Source of the DNA: Catellatospora sichuanensis
GTDB lineage: Bacteria; Actinomycetota; Actinomycetes; Mycobacteriales; Micromonosporaceae
Reading direction: 5' to 3'
Length of the DNA: 64,000 nucleotides
NCBI RefSeq assembly: GCF_007483665.1
Contig: NZ_ML660186.1
Span: forward strand, 1-64,000
Shown: piece by piece, positions 52,538 through 61,740 of the stretch
Layout: each line of letters starts with the position of its first letter
Numbering within the stretch: the first letter of the stretch is position 1
Program-made: the position numbers and the translations under genes
Notes under the pieces: generated by a model
Seen by the model: only the letters and a program-made list of their open reading frames with translations
Told to the model about the DNA's origin: nothing
Databases searched by the model: none

Positions 52538-53437
52538 ATGCAGATAGGAAAGGCCGGGGTTGTCGCGGCCGGAGCGCTCGCTACGGTGGCGGTGATGGGT
52601 TCCGCGGCGACCGCCGCGCCCGCGGCCGGACCGGCGCATGCGGATCCCGTCAGGACCGCCGCGACCACCTTGAAGCAGGCGGCGGTGCAGCAGGCCGCTG
52701 GGCAAGCACTCGCTGCCGTGAACGCGGTTTCCCGCGGTCCCCAGGGGGAGGTGCGCCAGCCGCTGATCTCCATCGGCAACGGCAGCGCGTTGACGACCGG
52801 CGCATGGCAGGCGTGTGGCTCCTCGTCGGCCCAGGTCGTGGCGGCCACGGTCGCGCTCAAATCCCCGAACACCGTGGTGGGCGACTGTGCCAACGGCAAC
52901 GTCCTGATCCGGCAGAACCAGGTGCAGGGGATCATCTCGATCCTGGACGACACGTCGGTCAACGCGCTGCCGATCCAGATCTGCGGCTCGAACGCGGCGA
53001 TCGCCGGCGTCACGGCCGCGATCCGCTCGTCCGCCACCGTGGTGGGCGACTGCTTCAACGCCAACACGTTCATCGCCGAGCCCAAGCAGGCCGCGCAGAA
53101 GGGGTCGCAAAGCCTGGTGTCGCTGCTCAGCGGCTCGGTCGTCAACGCGGCGGCGGTCCAGGTCTGTGGTTCCACCGCGTCGATCGCCGGGGTGGCCGCG
53201 GCCCTCCAGTCGCCGACCACCGTGCTGGGTGACTGCTACAACAGCAACAGCACCATCCAGAAGCGCAAGGACCCGGCGGTGCTTCCGCTGTTCAGCAACC
53301 AGGTCCTGGACATCCTGCCGCTGCAGACCTGCGCGTCGGCCGGCCTGCTCGGCCAGCTCGGTCCGTCGCTGCCGATCGGCAGTTCGGCGTTCGTCGGCGG
53401 CCAGTGCGTCACCGGCGGGCAGAAGATCCTGGACTGA
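52538..53437 (+). CDS. Secreted two-cysteine repeat protein 2 (paralogue)
   Basis: A 299-residue protein. The signal peptide begins MQIGKAGVVAAGALATVAVM, close to that of repeat protein 1. Four repeats of about 50 residues follow from about 80, with QxCGS and GDCxNxN spaced by 22-23 residues; the last repeat is degenerate (CASAGLL and GGQC). The start context AAGGAGTGACGATGCAGAT is identical to repeat protein 1, showing duplication. Intervening sequences have diverged, so it is not recent. Confidence 0.75.
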   Translation: MQIGKAGVVAAGALATVAVMGSAATAAPAAGPAHADPVRTAATTLKQAAVQQAAGQALAAVNAVSRGPQGEVRQPLISIGNGSALTTGAWQACGSSSAQVVAATVALKSPNTVVGDCANGNVLIRQNQVQGIISILDDTSVNALPIQICGSNAAIAGVTAAIRSSATVVGDCFNANTFIAEPKQAAQKGSQSLVSLLSGSVVNAAAVQVCGSTASIAGVAAALQSPTTVLGDCYNSNSTIQKRKDPAVLPLFSNQVLDILPLQTCASAGLLGQLGPSLPIGSSAFVGGQCVTGGQKILD

Positions 53438-53450
53438 CCGTCCGTACCGA

Positions 53451-53489
53451 CAGTGAGGCCGGGCCGCGAGATGCGGCCCGGCCTCACTG
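53451..53489. terminator. Bidirectional terminator
   Basis: 17-bp arms CAGTGAGGCCGGGCCGC / GCGGCCCGGCCTCACTG with a 5-nt loop lie between convergent genes. Confidence 0.88.
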
Positions 53490-53530
53490 CTTCGTCCAGT
53501 CGCCGCCCGCGGCGGCTGTCCCGTCGGTGC

Positions 53531-54457
53531 TCAGCGCAGCCAGGGAACGTTGCGGTCCAGCAGGCCGCGCTCCTTGAGCTCGGCGCGCAGCGGGATCGTG
53601 TCGTCGATCCAGCCGCCCTCGCCGACGCCCCACATGTTCTGCACCTTCAGGTTGCCGAAGGCCTCACCGATCAGCTGGCGCTGTACGGGGGTCAGGCCGG
53701 CGTACCACGCGGACTCGCGGTCGATCGGCATGTCGTCGACCGGGCGGATCCAGCGGTAGGTGTAGCTCATGAAGAGCATCTTGCGCGTCACGTCCGAGCG
53801 GTTGCGCGAGCGCGAGTGCCACAGGCGGCGGTCGAAGATGAACGCGTCGCCCGGCTTGGCCAGCCACGGCACGGCGCCCTCAGGACCCTTGGCGATCTCC
53901 ACCGGGTCGGTCGGGCGGTACATGTGGTTGTTCAGGTGCGAACCCGGGATGCACAGGGTCTGCCCCCGGCCCGGCTCCGAGATGTCGCTGAGCACGATGG
54001 CGACCTTGATCGACAGCATCGGCCGCGGGATGTCGCCGTAGTACGGGGCGTAGTACTCCGCGTCGGAGTTCTGCCGCCAGCCGTCCTGGTGCCACTCCCA
54101 GCGAGGGGTCTCGCCCTCCTCGTACGGCGGGTTGACGTCGAGGTGGTTGTGCTGGGAGTAGATGTTCCAGCCGGCCAGACCCCAGACCCAGCGGAAGGTC
54201 GGGGAGTAGTCGAGCATCCGGGCGAAGGCCGGGCTGTGGCTGACCGCGCCGAGCAGGTGGAGCGAACCGGTCTTGTCGATGTGACCGGTGTCCTTGTTCT
54301 CCACGTACAGGCGGTCGGCCTCGGCCTGGAGCTCGGCCACGATCTCAGGGCTGACGACACCGGGGAGGTGCTTGTACCCGTTCTCGTGGAATTCCTTGCG
54401 CTCGGCGTCGGTGAGCGGCGCGTAGTCCGTCGCCGGCTCCTGAGAGGTGATGGTCAT
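53531..54457 (-). CDS. Phytanoyl-CoA dioxygenase-type Fe(II)/2-oxoglutarate oxygenase
   Basis: A 308-residue PhyH-fold enzyme. WHQDGW (about 122) gives the HxD iron ligands, and LWHSRSRNRSD (about 212) the distal His and 2-oxoglutarate Arg. Such enzymes hydroxylate lipids, amino acids or natural products; the substrate here is unknown. The ATG at 54457 has AAGGGGAGG upstream. Confidence 0.87.
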   Translation of the reverse strand: MTITSQEPATDYAPLTDAERKEFHENGYKHLPGVVSPEIVAELQAEADRLYVENKDTGHIDKTGSLHLLGAVSHSPAFARMLDYSPTFRWVWGLAGWNIYSQHNHLDVNPPYEEGETPRWEWHQDGWRQNSDAEYYAPYYGDIPRPMLSIKVAIVLSDISEPGRGQTLCIPGSHLNNHMYRPTDPVEIAKGPEGAVPWLAKPGDAFIFDRRLWHSRSRNRSDVTRKMLFMSYTYRWIRPVDDMPIDRESAWYAGLTPVQRQLIGEAFGNLKVQNMWGVGEGGWIDDTIPLRAELKERGLLDRNVPWLR

Positions 54458-54630
54458 ATCCTCCCCTTGCGTCCTTCCAGACTTGGGCACAGTCGAAGGC
54501 AGGATCGGGGCGCGCGACTTGGGGGGTGGCGTGCCGGGATGAGCAACCTTCGCGAACGAGTGCCGATACTAACTCGCGTTCCCGAGCGACGTCGTCGCGC
54601 GGGGACCGAAAGACCGGCCTGCCACCAGGG

Positions 54631-55494
54631 TCACCCGCCCGCGACGGCCTCGGCCACCACCTGTTCGGCCACTTTCTCGGCGCTCGACCACGCGCCGTCA
54701 CCGGCAGACCACTGCTGGTCGGCGTAGGTCACCCGGGTGACTCCGGTGAGCGGGGCGTGGGCGACCAGCCAGTGCGCGAACTGCCAGCCCGTCTTGCTGT
54801 TCGCGGCCGGTATGCGCAGCGCGGCGCCCTCGGTGGTGACGCCCTTGGCCTTCGTGCCGAAGTCGGCCTTCATCCGGTCGGCGAGCACCTTCGACGTCGC
54901 GGCGGCGTCCGGGCTGTCCTCGCCGTACGTGTCGCAGGTCACACCACCGGCCTGCTGGCCGGTCAGCACCTTGGTCAGCACGGTGGCGTCGTCGGCCCAT
55001 TTCTCGTACGCCTCGGGGTAGGCCGAGCGCTGCACCCGCTGGGCGGCGTCGGTGACGCGCATCTTCTGCCACCCCTTGACCTTCGTCAGGCTGATGTAGA
55101 AGCGCCGGGCCGCGTGCCGCGGGTCCATGATCTGCTTCGCGGTGCCCCAGCCCTGGCTGGGCCGCTGCTGGAACAGGCCGAGCGAGTCGTGGTCGTTGCC
55201 GTCGCCGAGATGCTCCAGATTGCGCAGCTTCGACTCCTGCAGGGCGGTGGCCAGCGCGACCACCACCGCACGATCGGGCACGTTGCGGGCGATCCCGACG
55301 GCGGCGATGGTCGCTGCGTTGGCCATCTGTTCGGGGTCCAGTCGCACCTCGCCGTCGGCCCTGGCCACGCACTCGGGCGCGCCGAGCCGGGGCAGCTCCA
55401 GCTTGCCGTCGAGCTGCTGCCGGGCGAGGTAGCCGCCGACGCCGAACACCACGACGAGGATCACCAGGACGGTCAGCGCATGCCGGCCCTTCAC
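54631..55494 (-). CDS. Membrane-anchored lysozyme-like protein
   Basis: A 287-residue protein with one N-terminal membrane helix (about 7-25). An extracytoplasmic domain contains ALQESKLRNL, a candidate catalytic Glu, and DSLGLFQQRPSQGWGT (about 95-120). That pattern resembles soluble-lytic-transglycosylase/lysozyme-fold proteins. The C-terminal 80 residues are unrecognised. GTG 55494 follows GGAGG. The peptidoglycan role is inferred. Confidence 0.65.
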   Translation of the reverse strand: MKGRHALTVLVILVVVFGVGGYLARQQLDGKLELPRLGAPECVARADGEVRLDPEQMANAATIAAVGIARNVPDRAVVVALATALQESKLRNLEHLGDGNDHDSLGLFQQRPSQGWGTAKQIMDPRHAARRFYISLTKVKGWQKMRVTDAAQRVQRSAYPEAYEKWADDATVLTKVLTGQQAGGVTCDTYGEDSPDAAATSKVLADRMKADFGTKAKGVTTEGAALRIPAANSKTGWQFAHWLVAHAPLTGVTRVTYADQQWSAGDGAWSSAEKVAEQVVAEAVAGG

Positions 55495-55591
55495 GGCGGC
55501 CTCCTCGACGTCGATGCGGTGAGGCGGGCGCCTTCCGCGGTCACCGACCGGGAAGGCGCCCGCTCTCTGCCGCAGGCTCGTTCAGGCCACC

Positions 55592-56410
55592 CTACGGCGT
55601 GTCCGCCGCTGCGGCACCGTCCTCGTCGGGCAGCGGAACCCAAGCGGCATCCCGTTTCTCCCGGAATGCGGCGACTCCCTCCCTGCCTTCGGGAGAGCCG
55701 AAGAAGCGCAGTGAGATCTCCGACAGATACCCCAGCTCCGTGTCCAGGTCCGCGTCCGCGCGGCGGCGCAGCAGCTCCTTCGCGGTCGCCAGCGAGGCCG
55801 GCGCGCCCCGGACCAGGCTGTCGCACCAGCGCGCGACGATCGCGTCCACGTCGTCGTCCGGCGCGGTCGCGGTGACCAGGCCGATCGCGGCGGCCCGGGC
55901 CCCGTCGAAGACGTCGCCGGTCAGATACAGCTCCGCGGCGGCACGCGGGGCCAGTCGCGGCAGCACCGTGGCGGAGATCAGCGCCGGCACCACGCCCAGT
56001 CGGACCTCGGAGAAGGCGAACGTGGCCGCCGCCGTGCAAACGGCCAGGTCGGCCGCGGCGATCAGGCCCAGCCCGCCCGCCCGCGCCGGTCCGCGCACCG
56101 CGGCCACCACCGGCTTCGGGGACCGGGCCACCGCGCCCAGCACGTCACCCAGCAGCGCGGCCGGCATCTGCCCCGACTTCGCCGCGGCCGCGGTCTCGGC
56201 CAGGTCGGCCCCGGAGCAGAAGACGGGCCCGGTGTGGTCGAGCACGATCACCCGGACCCGGTCGTCGGCGTTCGCCTCGGCGAGCGCCGCCAGCAGCTCG
56301 GTCATCAGCCGGTGCGACAGCGCGTTGCGGTTGTGCGGGCTGTCGAGGGTGATCGTGGTTACGCCGCGGGCGTGGGTGACCCGGACGAGATGGGAGTCAG
56401 GTGAGGACAT
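55592..56410 (-). CDS. Enoyl-CoA hydratase/isomerase family protein
   Basis: A 272-residue crotonase. It has FCSGADL (oxyanion hole) and VAAVRGPARAGGLGLIAAADL. The first catalytic Glu of hydratases (GGGCEL) is replaced in this block, but FSEVRLGVVP keeps the second. It may be an isomerase or a hydratase with altered chemistry. It diverges from hemW with only 17 bp between starts; a later start is possible. Confidence 0.85.
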   Translation of the reverse strand: MSSPDSHLVRVTHARGVTTITLDSPHNRNALSHRLMTELLAALAEANADDRVRVIVLDHTGPVFCSGADLAETAAAAKSGQMPAALLGDVLGAVARSPKPVVAAVRGPARAGGLGLIAAADLAVCTAAATFAFSEVRLGVVPALISATVLPRLAPRAAAELYLTGDVFDGARAAAIGLVTATAPDDDVDAIVARWCDSLVRGAPASLATAKELLRRRADADLDTELGYLSEISLRFFGSPEGREGVAAFREKRDAAWVPLPDEDGAAAADTP

Positions 56411-56427
56411 GAGGGCAGACTAGAGCC

Positions 56428-57642
56428 GTGGCACAGCTCCCCGATGGTGAACCCGTACCCGACGACGGCGTCCTGCCCGACTCCGCGCTGGCCGACGTCG
56501 GCGGACGCGGCTTCGGCGTGTACCTGCACGTGCCGTTCTGCGCCAGCCGCTGCGGCTACTGCGACTTCAACACCTACACCGCCTCGGAGCTGGGCGGCGC
56601 CGACACCGAGGGCTACCTCGAGGCGGTGCTGGCCGAGCTGGCGCTGGCCGCGAAGGTGCTGCCCGCCCCGCCGCGGGTGGACACCGTCTTCGTCGGCGGC
56701 GGCACGCCCACCCTGCTGCGCCCGGCCCAGCTCGGCCGGATGCTGGAGGCGATCGACCGCACCTGGGGGCTCGCCGCCGGTGCGGAGGTCACCACCGAGG
56801 CCAACCCGGAGTCGGTCGACCCCGCCTCGCTGCGGGAGCTGCGCCGGGCCGGGTTCACCCGGATCTCGCTGGGCATGCAGTCGGCCGCGCCCGGGGTGCT
56901 GCGCATCCTGGACCGCAAGCACACCGCCGGGCGCGCCCCGGCCGCCGCGGTCGAGGCGCGCGAGGCCGGGTTCGAGCACGTCAACCTGGACCTGATCTAC
57001 GGCACGCCGGGCGAGACCGAGGACGACTTCGCCGCCTCGCTGGCCGCGGTGGTGGGTGCGGGCGTGGACCACGTCAGCGCGTACGCCCTGATCGTGGAGG
57101 ACGGCACGCGGCTTTCGGCCCGGATCCGACGCGGGGAGCTGGCCTCCCCCGACGACGACGTGGCCGCCGACCGCTACCTGGCGGCCGAGGCGGCGCTGAG
57201 CGCCGCCGGGCTGGGCTGGTACGAGGTCTCCAACTGGGCCGCAGACGAGGCCGCCCGGTGCGCGCACAACCTGCTCTACTGGCAGGGCGGCGACTGGTGG
57301 GGCCTAGGGCCCGGGGCGCACAGCCACGTCGGCGGCGTGCGCTGGTGGAACGTCAAACACCCGGCGCGGTACGCGGCCCGGCTGACCGAGGGCCTGTCGC
57401 CCGGCCTGGGCCGCGAGGTGCTCACCGCCGAACAGCGCCACACCGAGGACGTGCTGCTACGGCTGCGCCTGGTCGAGGGCCTGCCGCTGGACGTGCTGGA
57501 CCCGGCCGGGCGCGCCGCGGCGGGGCAGGCGCTGGCCGACGGGCTGCTGGAGCCCTCCGCGTACGCGGACGGCCGCGCGGCGCTGACGCTGCGCGGCCGT
57601 CTCCTCGCGGACGCCGTGGTCCACTCCCTGCTGGCCTGGTGA
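56428..57642 (+). CDS. hemW: Heme chaperone HemW (radical SAM)
   Basis: A 404-residue protein. The radical SAM cluster motif CxxxCxxC is at Cys38/42/45 (CASRCGYCDF, the extra-Cys HemW form with F after CD), then VFVGGGTPT and EANPES. It was long called coproporphyrinogen III oxidase-like; HemW binds and delivers heme. GTG 56428 lies 17 bp from the divergent crotonase start. hemW-hrcA-dnaJ is the conserved order. Confidence 0.93.
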   Translation: MAQLPDGEPVPDDGVLPDSALADVGGRGFGVYLHVPFCASRCGYCDFNTYTASELGGADTEGYLEAVLAELALAAKVLPAPPRVDTVFVGGGTPTLLRPAQLGRMLEAIDRTWGLAAGAEVTTEANPESVDPASLRELRRAGFTRISLGMQSAAPGVLRILDRKHTAGRAPAAAVEAREAGFEHVNLDLIYGTPGETEDDFAASLAAVVGAGVDHVSAYALIVEDGTRLSARIRRGELASPDDDVAADRYLAAEAALSAAGLGWYEVSNWAADEAARCAHNLLYWQGGDWWGLGPGAHSHVGGVRWWNVKHPARYAARLTEGLSPGLGREVLTAEQRHTEDVLLRLRLVEGLPLDVLDPAGRAAAGQALADGLLEPSAYADGRAALTLRGRLLADAVVHSLLAW

Positions 57643-57647
57643 ACTGC

Positions 57648-58166
57648 TTACTTGACCAGCTTCAGGAACGACATCGGGTACGTGTAGAACTGGCCCTCGT
57701 TGGCCTTGATGCCGGCCAGGATGCCGAAGATCACGCCGACCGCGGTCGCGGCGAGCGCGATGAAGATCGGGATGATGAGGCAGCTGAGGATCCAGCAGAC
57801 GATCGAGACGATCGAGATGCCGATCTGGAAGTTCAGCGCCTCGACCGCGTGCGCGCGGGTCGCGGGCGACTTCGGGCCCTGCACGAGCAGCGCGATCAGC
57901 GGGGCGACCCAGCCGCCGCCGCCCGCGCCGAGCAGCGCGCCGGCCGCGCCGCCGAAGTGGGCGACCAGGGCCCAGGTCTTGTCGTCGTTGTTGGCGAAAC
58001 CGGCCGGCGCGACGTTGCCGACGACCGGCGGCGGGGTGTAGCCGCCGGGGGCGGACGGCGGGGGGGACGAGGGGGCCGACGGCGGCGCTGCCGGGGCCGG
58101 CGGCTCGTAGGAGGGTGCGGAAGGAACCGGCGGCTCGGAGGAGCCGGGCGGGGTGGGTTCACTCAT
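57648..58166 (-). CDS. DUF4870 membrane protein with proline-rich N-terminus
   Basis: A 172-residue protein. A Pro/Ser/Ala-rich N-terminal half (1 to about 65) precedes the DUF4870 domain ([11 protein letters not shown]..., [13 protein letters not shown]) with three membrane helices. On the minus strand TAGCCT ends 7 nt before ATG 58166, indicating a leaderless start. No function is known. Confidence 0.85.
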   Translation of the reverse strand: MSEPTPPGSSEPPVPSAPSYEPPAPAAPPSAPSSPPPSAPGGYTPPPVVGNVAPAGFANNDDKTWALVAHFGGAAGALLGAGGGGWVAPLIALLVQGPKSPATRAHAVEALNFQIGISIVSIVCWILSCLIIPIFIALAATAVGVIFGILAGIKANEGQFYTYPMSFLKLVK

Positions 58167-58351
58167 GCCCGCCAGGCTAGGTCTGTGGATCAATCGGCGC
58201 CAGTCAACACCCGTGACCGATAGGCGACACTGTGCGAACCGAATGGACGAGTTTACCGGGCATCCACTTTGCCGATGGTTGCGACCACTGTCGGGATCGG
58301 TGCAGTGTCGACCCCGTCACCACGCCTATGCCGTCCGGGTGACGGCCCACG

Positions 58352-58382
58352 TAGACTGGCACTCGCTGACGACGAGTGCCAG
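58352..58382 (+). promoter_or_regulatory. CIRCE operator and -10 element of hrcA-dnaJ
   Basis: CTGGCACTC-N9-GAGTGCCAG (58356-58382) is a GC-adapted form of the HrcA operator TTAGCACTC-N9-GAGTGCTAA. A -10-like TAGACT (58352-58357) touches its left edge, so HrcA binding would block RNA polymerase. It ends 13 bp before the hrcA start. Confidence 0.92.
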
Positions 58383-58395
58383 CCGGGAGGTGCGT

Positions 58396-59418
58396 ATGGG
58401 TCTGGATGACCGCAAGCTCGAAGTGCTGCGTGCCATCGTCGAGGACTACGTCGCGACGCAGGAGCCCGTCGGGAGCAAGGCACTGGTCGAACGGCACGCG
58501 CTGGGCGTGTCGTCGGCGACCGTGCGCAACGACATGGCCGTCCTCGAGGAGGAGGGCTACATCCGGCAGCCGCACACCTCGGCCGGCCGGGTGCCGACCG
58601 ATCGCGGCTACCGCCTGTTCGTCGACCGGCTGTCGCGCGTCAAGCCGCTCTCCCCGGCGGAGCGCCGGGCGATCGAGCGCTTCCTGGTCGGCGCGGTCGA
58701 CCTCGACGACGTCGTGCACCGCGCGGTGCGGCTGCTGGCGCAGCTGACCCGCCAGGTCGCCGTCGTGCAGTACCCGAGCCTGACCCGCTCCGCCGTACGC
58801 CACCTGGAGCTGGTCCCGGTCTCCACCACCCGGCTGCTGCTCGTCATGATCACCGACACCGGGCGGGTGGAGCAGCGGGTCGTCGAGATGCCCGGCCCGG
58901 TCGAGCCGGAAGAGATCACCGAGCTGCGCCGCACCCTCAACGCGACCCTGGTCGGCGTGAAGCTGGTGGACACCCCGCCGCTGGTGCAGGGCCTGGTGGA
59001 GCGGGCCGAGCCGCAGGCGAAGGCAACCATGAGCACGTTGGTCAGCGTCCTGCTGGAGACCCTCGTCGAGCGGCACGAGGAGCGCCTCGCGCTGGCCGGC
59101 ACGTCGAACCTGGCCCGGATGGGCCCGCTGGACCTGACCACCGGCGCGCTGCGCCCCATCCTGGAGGCGCTCGAGGAGGAGGTCATCCTGCTCAAGCTCT
59201 TCGACGAGGTGAAGTCGGGCGCGGCCCGGGTGCGCATCGGCGACGAGAACGAGGTCGTCGACCTGCGGGCCACCTCGGTGGTCAGCACGGGCTACGGCCC
59301 GGGCGCGACCGTCGTGGGCGGGATGGGCATCGTCGGCCCGACCCGCATGGACTATCCCGGCACCATCGCCACCGTTCGCGCCGTCGCGCGTTACGTCGGC
59401 GAGATGCTGGGACATTGA
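58396..59418 (+). CDS. hrcA: Heat-inducible transcription repressor HrcA
   Basis: A 340-residue repressor. The N-terminal winged helix (about 1-80: [42 protein letters not shown]) is followed by a GAF-like domain and dimerisation region. GGGAGG precedes ATG 58396. Its own operator is immediately upstream. Confidence 0.97.
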   Translation: MGLDDRKLEVLRAIVEDYVATQEPVGSKALVERHALGVSSATVRNDMAVLEEEGYIRQPHTSAGRVPTDRGYRLFVDRLSRVKPLSPAERRAIERFLVGAVDLDDVVHRAVRLLAQLTRQVAVVQYPSLTRSAVRHLELVPVSTTRLLLVMITDTGRVEQRVVEMPGPVEPEEITELRRTLNATLVGVKLVDTPPLVQGLVERAEPQAKATMSTLVSVLLETLVERHEERLALAGTSNLARMGPLDLTTGALRPILEALEEEVILLKLFDEVKSGAARVRIGDENEVVDLRATSVVSTGYGPGATVVGGMGIVGPTRMDYPGTIATVRAVARYVGEMLGH

Positions 59419-59460
59419 TTCCGAATTTCCTGTTGTTGCTGAACGAGGCTTGAGGACAGC

Positions 59461-60591
59461 GTGGCCAAGGACTACTACGGCATTCTCGGCGTTCCCAAGG
59501 ACGCCGACGCCGACGACATCAAGCGGGCTTACCGCAAGCTGGCCCGTCAGTATCACCCGGACGTCAATCCGGACCCGGCCGCGTCGGAGAAGTTCAAGGA
59601 CATCAACAACGCGTACGAGGTCCTCTCCGACGACCAGAAGCGCCGCATGGTCGACCTGGGCGGCGACCCGCTCGCGCCGGGCGGAGGCGGCGCGGGTCCG
59701 GGCGGTCCCGGCGGCGGCCCGTTCGTCGGCTTCCAGGACATCATGGACGCCTTCTTCGGCGGCAGCGGCTCGCGCGGCCCGCGCCCGCGCACCCGGCCCG
59801 GCGCCGACGCGATCCTGCGGCTGGACCTCGACCTGTTCGAGACCGCGTTCGGCGTCGAGGCGCCGATCACCGTGGACACCGCGGTGCTGTGCACCACCTG
59901 TTCCGGCGCCGGCACCGCCGCGGGTACCCACCCGCAGACCTGCGACACCTGCGGCGGGCGCGGCGAGGTGCAGTCGGTGCAGCGCACCTTCCTGGGCCAG
60001 GTCGTGTCGTCGCGTCCGTGCAACGCCTGCCAGGGTTTCGGCACCACGCTGCCGCACCCGTGCCCGACCTGTGCCGGCGACGGCCGCGTGCGCACCCGGC
60101 GCAGCCTGACCGTGAAGATCCCGGCCGGGGTCGAGGACGGCATGCGCATCCGGCTGGCCAACCAGGGCGAGGTCGGCCCCGGCGGCGGCCCGTCCGGCGA
60201 CCTGTACGTGGAGATCCACGAGCGGGCTCACGACGTGTACGCGCGCAAGGGCGACGACCTGCACTGCAAGGTCACCGTCCCGATGACCGCCGCCGCACTG
60301 GGCACCCGCCTCACCATCAAGACCCTGGACTCCGAAGAGCAGGTCGAGGTCAAGCCCGGCACCCAGCCCAACTCGACCCTGCGCATCCGCGCCAAGGGCG
60401 TGCCGCACCTGCGCGGCGCCGGGCGCGGCGACCTCTTCGTCCACCTCGACGTCCGCACCCCCACCCGCCTCGACGGCGAGCAGGAGCGCATGCTCCGCGA
60501 ATTCGCCCGCCTGCGCGGCGAGGAGGTCGCCGAACTCTCCAAACAGGGCGGCTTCTTCTCCCGGGTCCGCGACGCCTTCAACGGCCACTGA
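59461..60591 (+). CDS. dnaJ: Chaperone DnaJ (DnaJ2)
   Basis: A 376-residue DnaK co-chaperone. The J domain (1-65) has HPD near residue 32. A Gly-rich linker precedes the zinc region with CTTC, CDTC, CNAC and CPTC (about 144-205), and the C-terminal substrate domains follow. It lies directly after hrcA, the DnaJ2 arrangement of actinobacteria. GTG 59461 lacks a strong ribosome-binding site. Confidence 0.96.
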   Translation: MAKDYYGILGVPKDADADDIKRAYRKLARQYHPDVNPDPAASEKFKDINNAYEVLSDDQKRRMVDLGGDPLAPGGGGAGPGGPGGGPFVGFQDIMDAFFGGSGSRGPRPRTRPGADAILRLDLDLFETAFGVEAPITVDTAVLCTTCSGAGTAAGTHPQTCDTCGGRGEVQSVQRTFLGQVVSSRPCNACQGFGTTLPHPCPTCAGDGRVRTRRSLTVKIPAGVEDGMRIRLANQGEVGPGGGPSGDLYVEIHERAHDVYARKGDDLHCKVTVPMTAAALGTRLTIKTLDSEEQVEVKPGTQPNSTLRIRAKGVPHLRGAGRGDLFVHLDVRTPTRLDGEQERMLREFARLRGEEVAELSKQGGFFSRVRDAFNGH

Positions 60592-60610
60592 GGGTTTCTG
60601 TTTCCCGCGT

Positions 60611-60667
60611 TGATCATGAACTTATGGCACGGGTCGACGGCGTGTCGGTGCCATAAGTTCATGATCA
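60611..60667. repeat. Intergenic palindrome, family A (copy 2)
   Basis: Perfect 19-bp arms TGATCATGAACTTATGGCA (60611-60629) and its complement (60649-60667), with a 19-nt loop. The right end comes within 20 bp of the rsmE start, so it would sit in the dnaJ-rsmE leader. Confidence 0.9.
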
Positions 60668-60686
60668 CCAGTGGAGGGTGTCTGCC

Positions 60687-61421
60687 GTGAGCGCGCCGCT
60701 GTTCCTTGTAGACGACCTGCCCTCGGGGCGCCGTTACACGCTCGGCGGGGCGGAGGGCCACCACGCCGCGACCGTGCAGCGGTTGCGGGTGGGCGAGGCG
60801 CTGCTGCTCGCCGACGGGCGGGGCGGCGTGGCGTCCGCGGTGGTCCAGGCCGTCGGCAAAGGCACGCTCGACGTCACGGTCAACGAGCTGCGGTACGCCC
60901 ACGCGCCCGACCCGCGCCTGATCGTCGCCCAGGGCATCGCCAAAGGTGACCGGGGCGAGCTGGCCGTGCAGGCGATGACCGAGGTCGGCGTGGACGAGAT
61001 CCTGCCCTGGGCCGCGGCCCGCAGCGTCGCCCAGTGGCGCGGCGACCGGGGCGCGAAGTCCCGCGAGAAGTGGGCCGCGGTGGCCCGCGAGGCCGCCAAG
61101 CAGGCCCGCCGCACCTGGCTGCCCGTCGTCGGCGGCGACCCCGACCTGTCCACGAAGCAGCTCACCCAGCGCCTCTCCGCCGCCTCTGCCGCGTTCGTGC
61201 TGCACGAGGAGGCGACCGAGCGGCTGTCCCAGGTCGAGCTGCCCGCCGTCGGGGAGATCGTGCTGGTCGTCGGGCCCGAGGGCGGCATCGACGACGCCGA
61301 ACTGAAGGCGTTCACCGCGGCCGGCGCGGTCGCGGTGTGCCTGGGCGAGAACGTGCTGCGTACCTCGACCGCCGGCGTCGCCGCCCTCAGCGTCCTCGCC
61401 ACCCGCCTGAACCGCTGGTGA
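60687..61421 (+). CDS. rsmE: 16S rRNA m3U1498 methyltransferase
   Basis: A 244-residue SPOUT enzyme. An N-terminal PUA-like part (APLFLVDDLPSG) precedes the knot, with VVGPEGGIDDAEL and LGENVLRTSTA binding SAM. GTG 60687 has GGAGG about 9-10 nt upstream. Confidence 0.95.
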   Translation: MSAPLFLVDDLPSGRRYTLGGAEGHHAATVQRLRVGEALLLADGRGGVASAVVQAVGKGTLDVTVNELRYAHAPDPRLIVAQGIAKGDRGELAVQAMTEVGVDEILPWAAARSVAQWRGDRGAKSREKWAAVAREAAKQARRTWLPVVGGDPDLSTKQLTQRLSAASAAFVLHEEATERLSQVELPAVGEIVLVVGPEGGIDDAELKAFTAAGAVAVCLGENVLRTSTAGVAALSVLATRLNRW

Positions 61422-61740
61422 TCCACCCGCTTTCCGGATGAGAGATCGCTGTTTCATGCCGGAAGGTCAGGTCTCGGCACACCAAGTGACACGAAACGGC
61501 GATCTTCGTGCCGGGTCGGCGGCGAGACCTGTAGCCCGTCGGCGACTTTGCTCTGCACCCATTCCCTTGCTCTGCACCCATTCCCTTGCTCTGCACCCAC
61601 CGGCGCAACGGCAGGTTCCGGTGCGACTCGAGCGTCAGGCGCAGCGCGCTCGCCGCGGGTCGCGACTCTGAAGGAGTTGCGGCCTCGCGCATGGGCTGAG
61701 GCCGCGAGTCGTCAAGAGTTGCGGCAAGGGCGGGGCGGGG
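61422..61740. other. Repeat-rich spacer without a gene
   Basis: This 319-bp stretch holds a GATC-GTTTC palindrome (arms 61444-61460 and 61488-61504), a 19-bp tandem repeat (61548-61603) and two GCGACTCTT-type units (61660-61683 and 61701-61725). I see no credible coding frame. Confidence 0.8.
61548..61603. repeat. 19-bp tandem repeat
   Basis: TTGCTCTGCACCCATTCCC occurs twice, and a third copy matches for its first 14 bases (TTGCTCTGCACCCA). Confidence 0.9.

Noticed and set aside
61548..61603. Possible CRISPR array
   Set aside because: The repeats are 19 bp and directly abutting with no spacers, so this is a simple tandem repeat; no cas genes are near.
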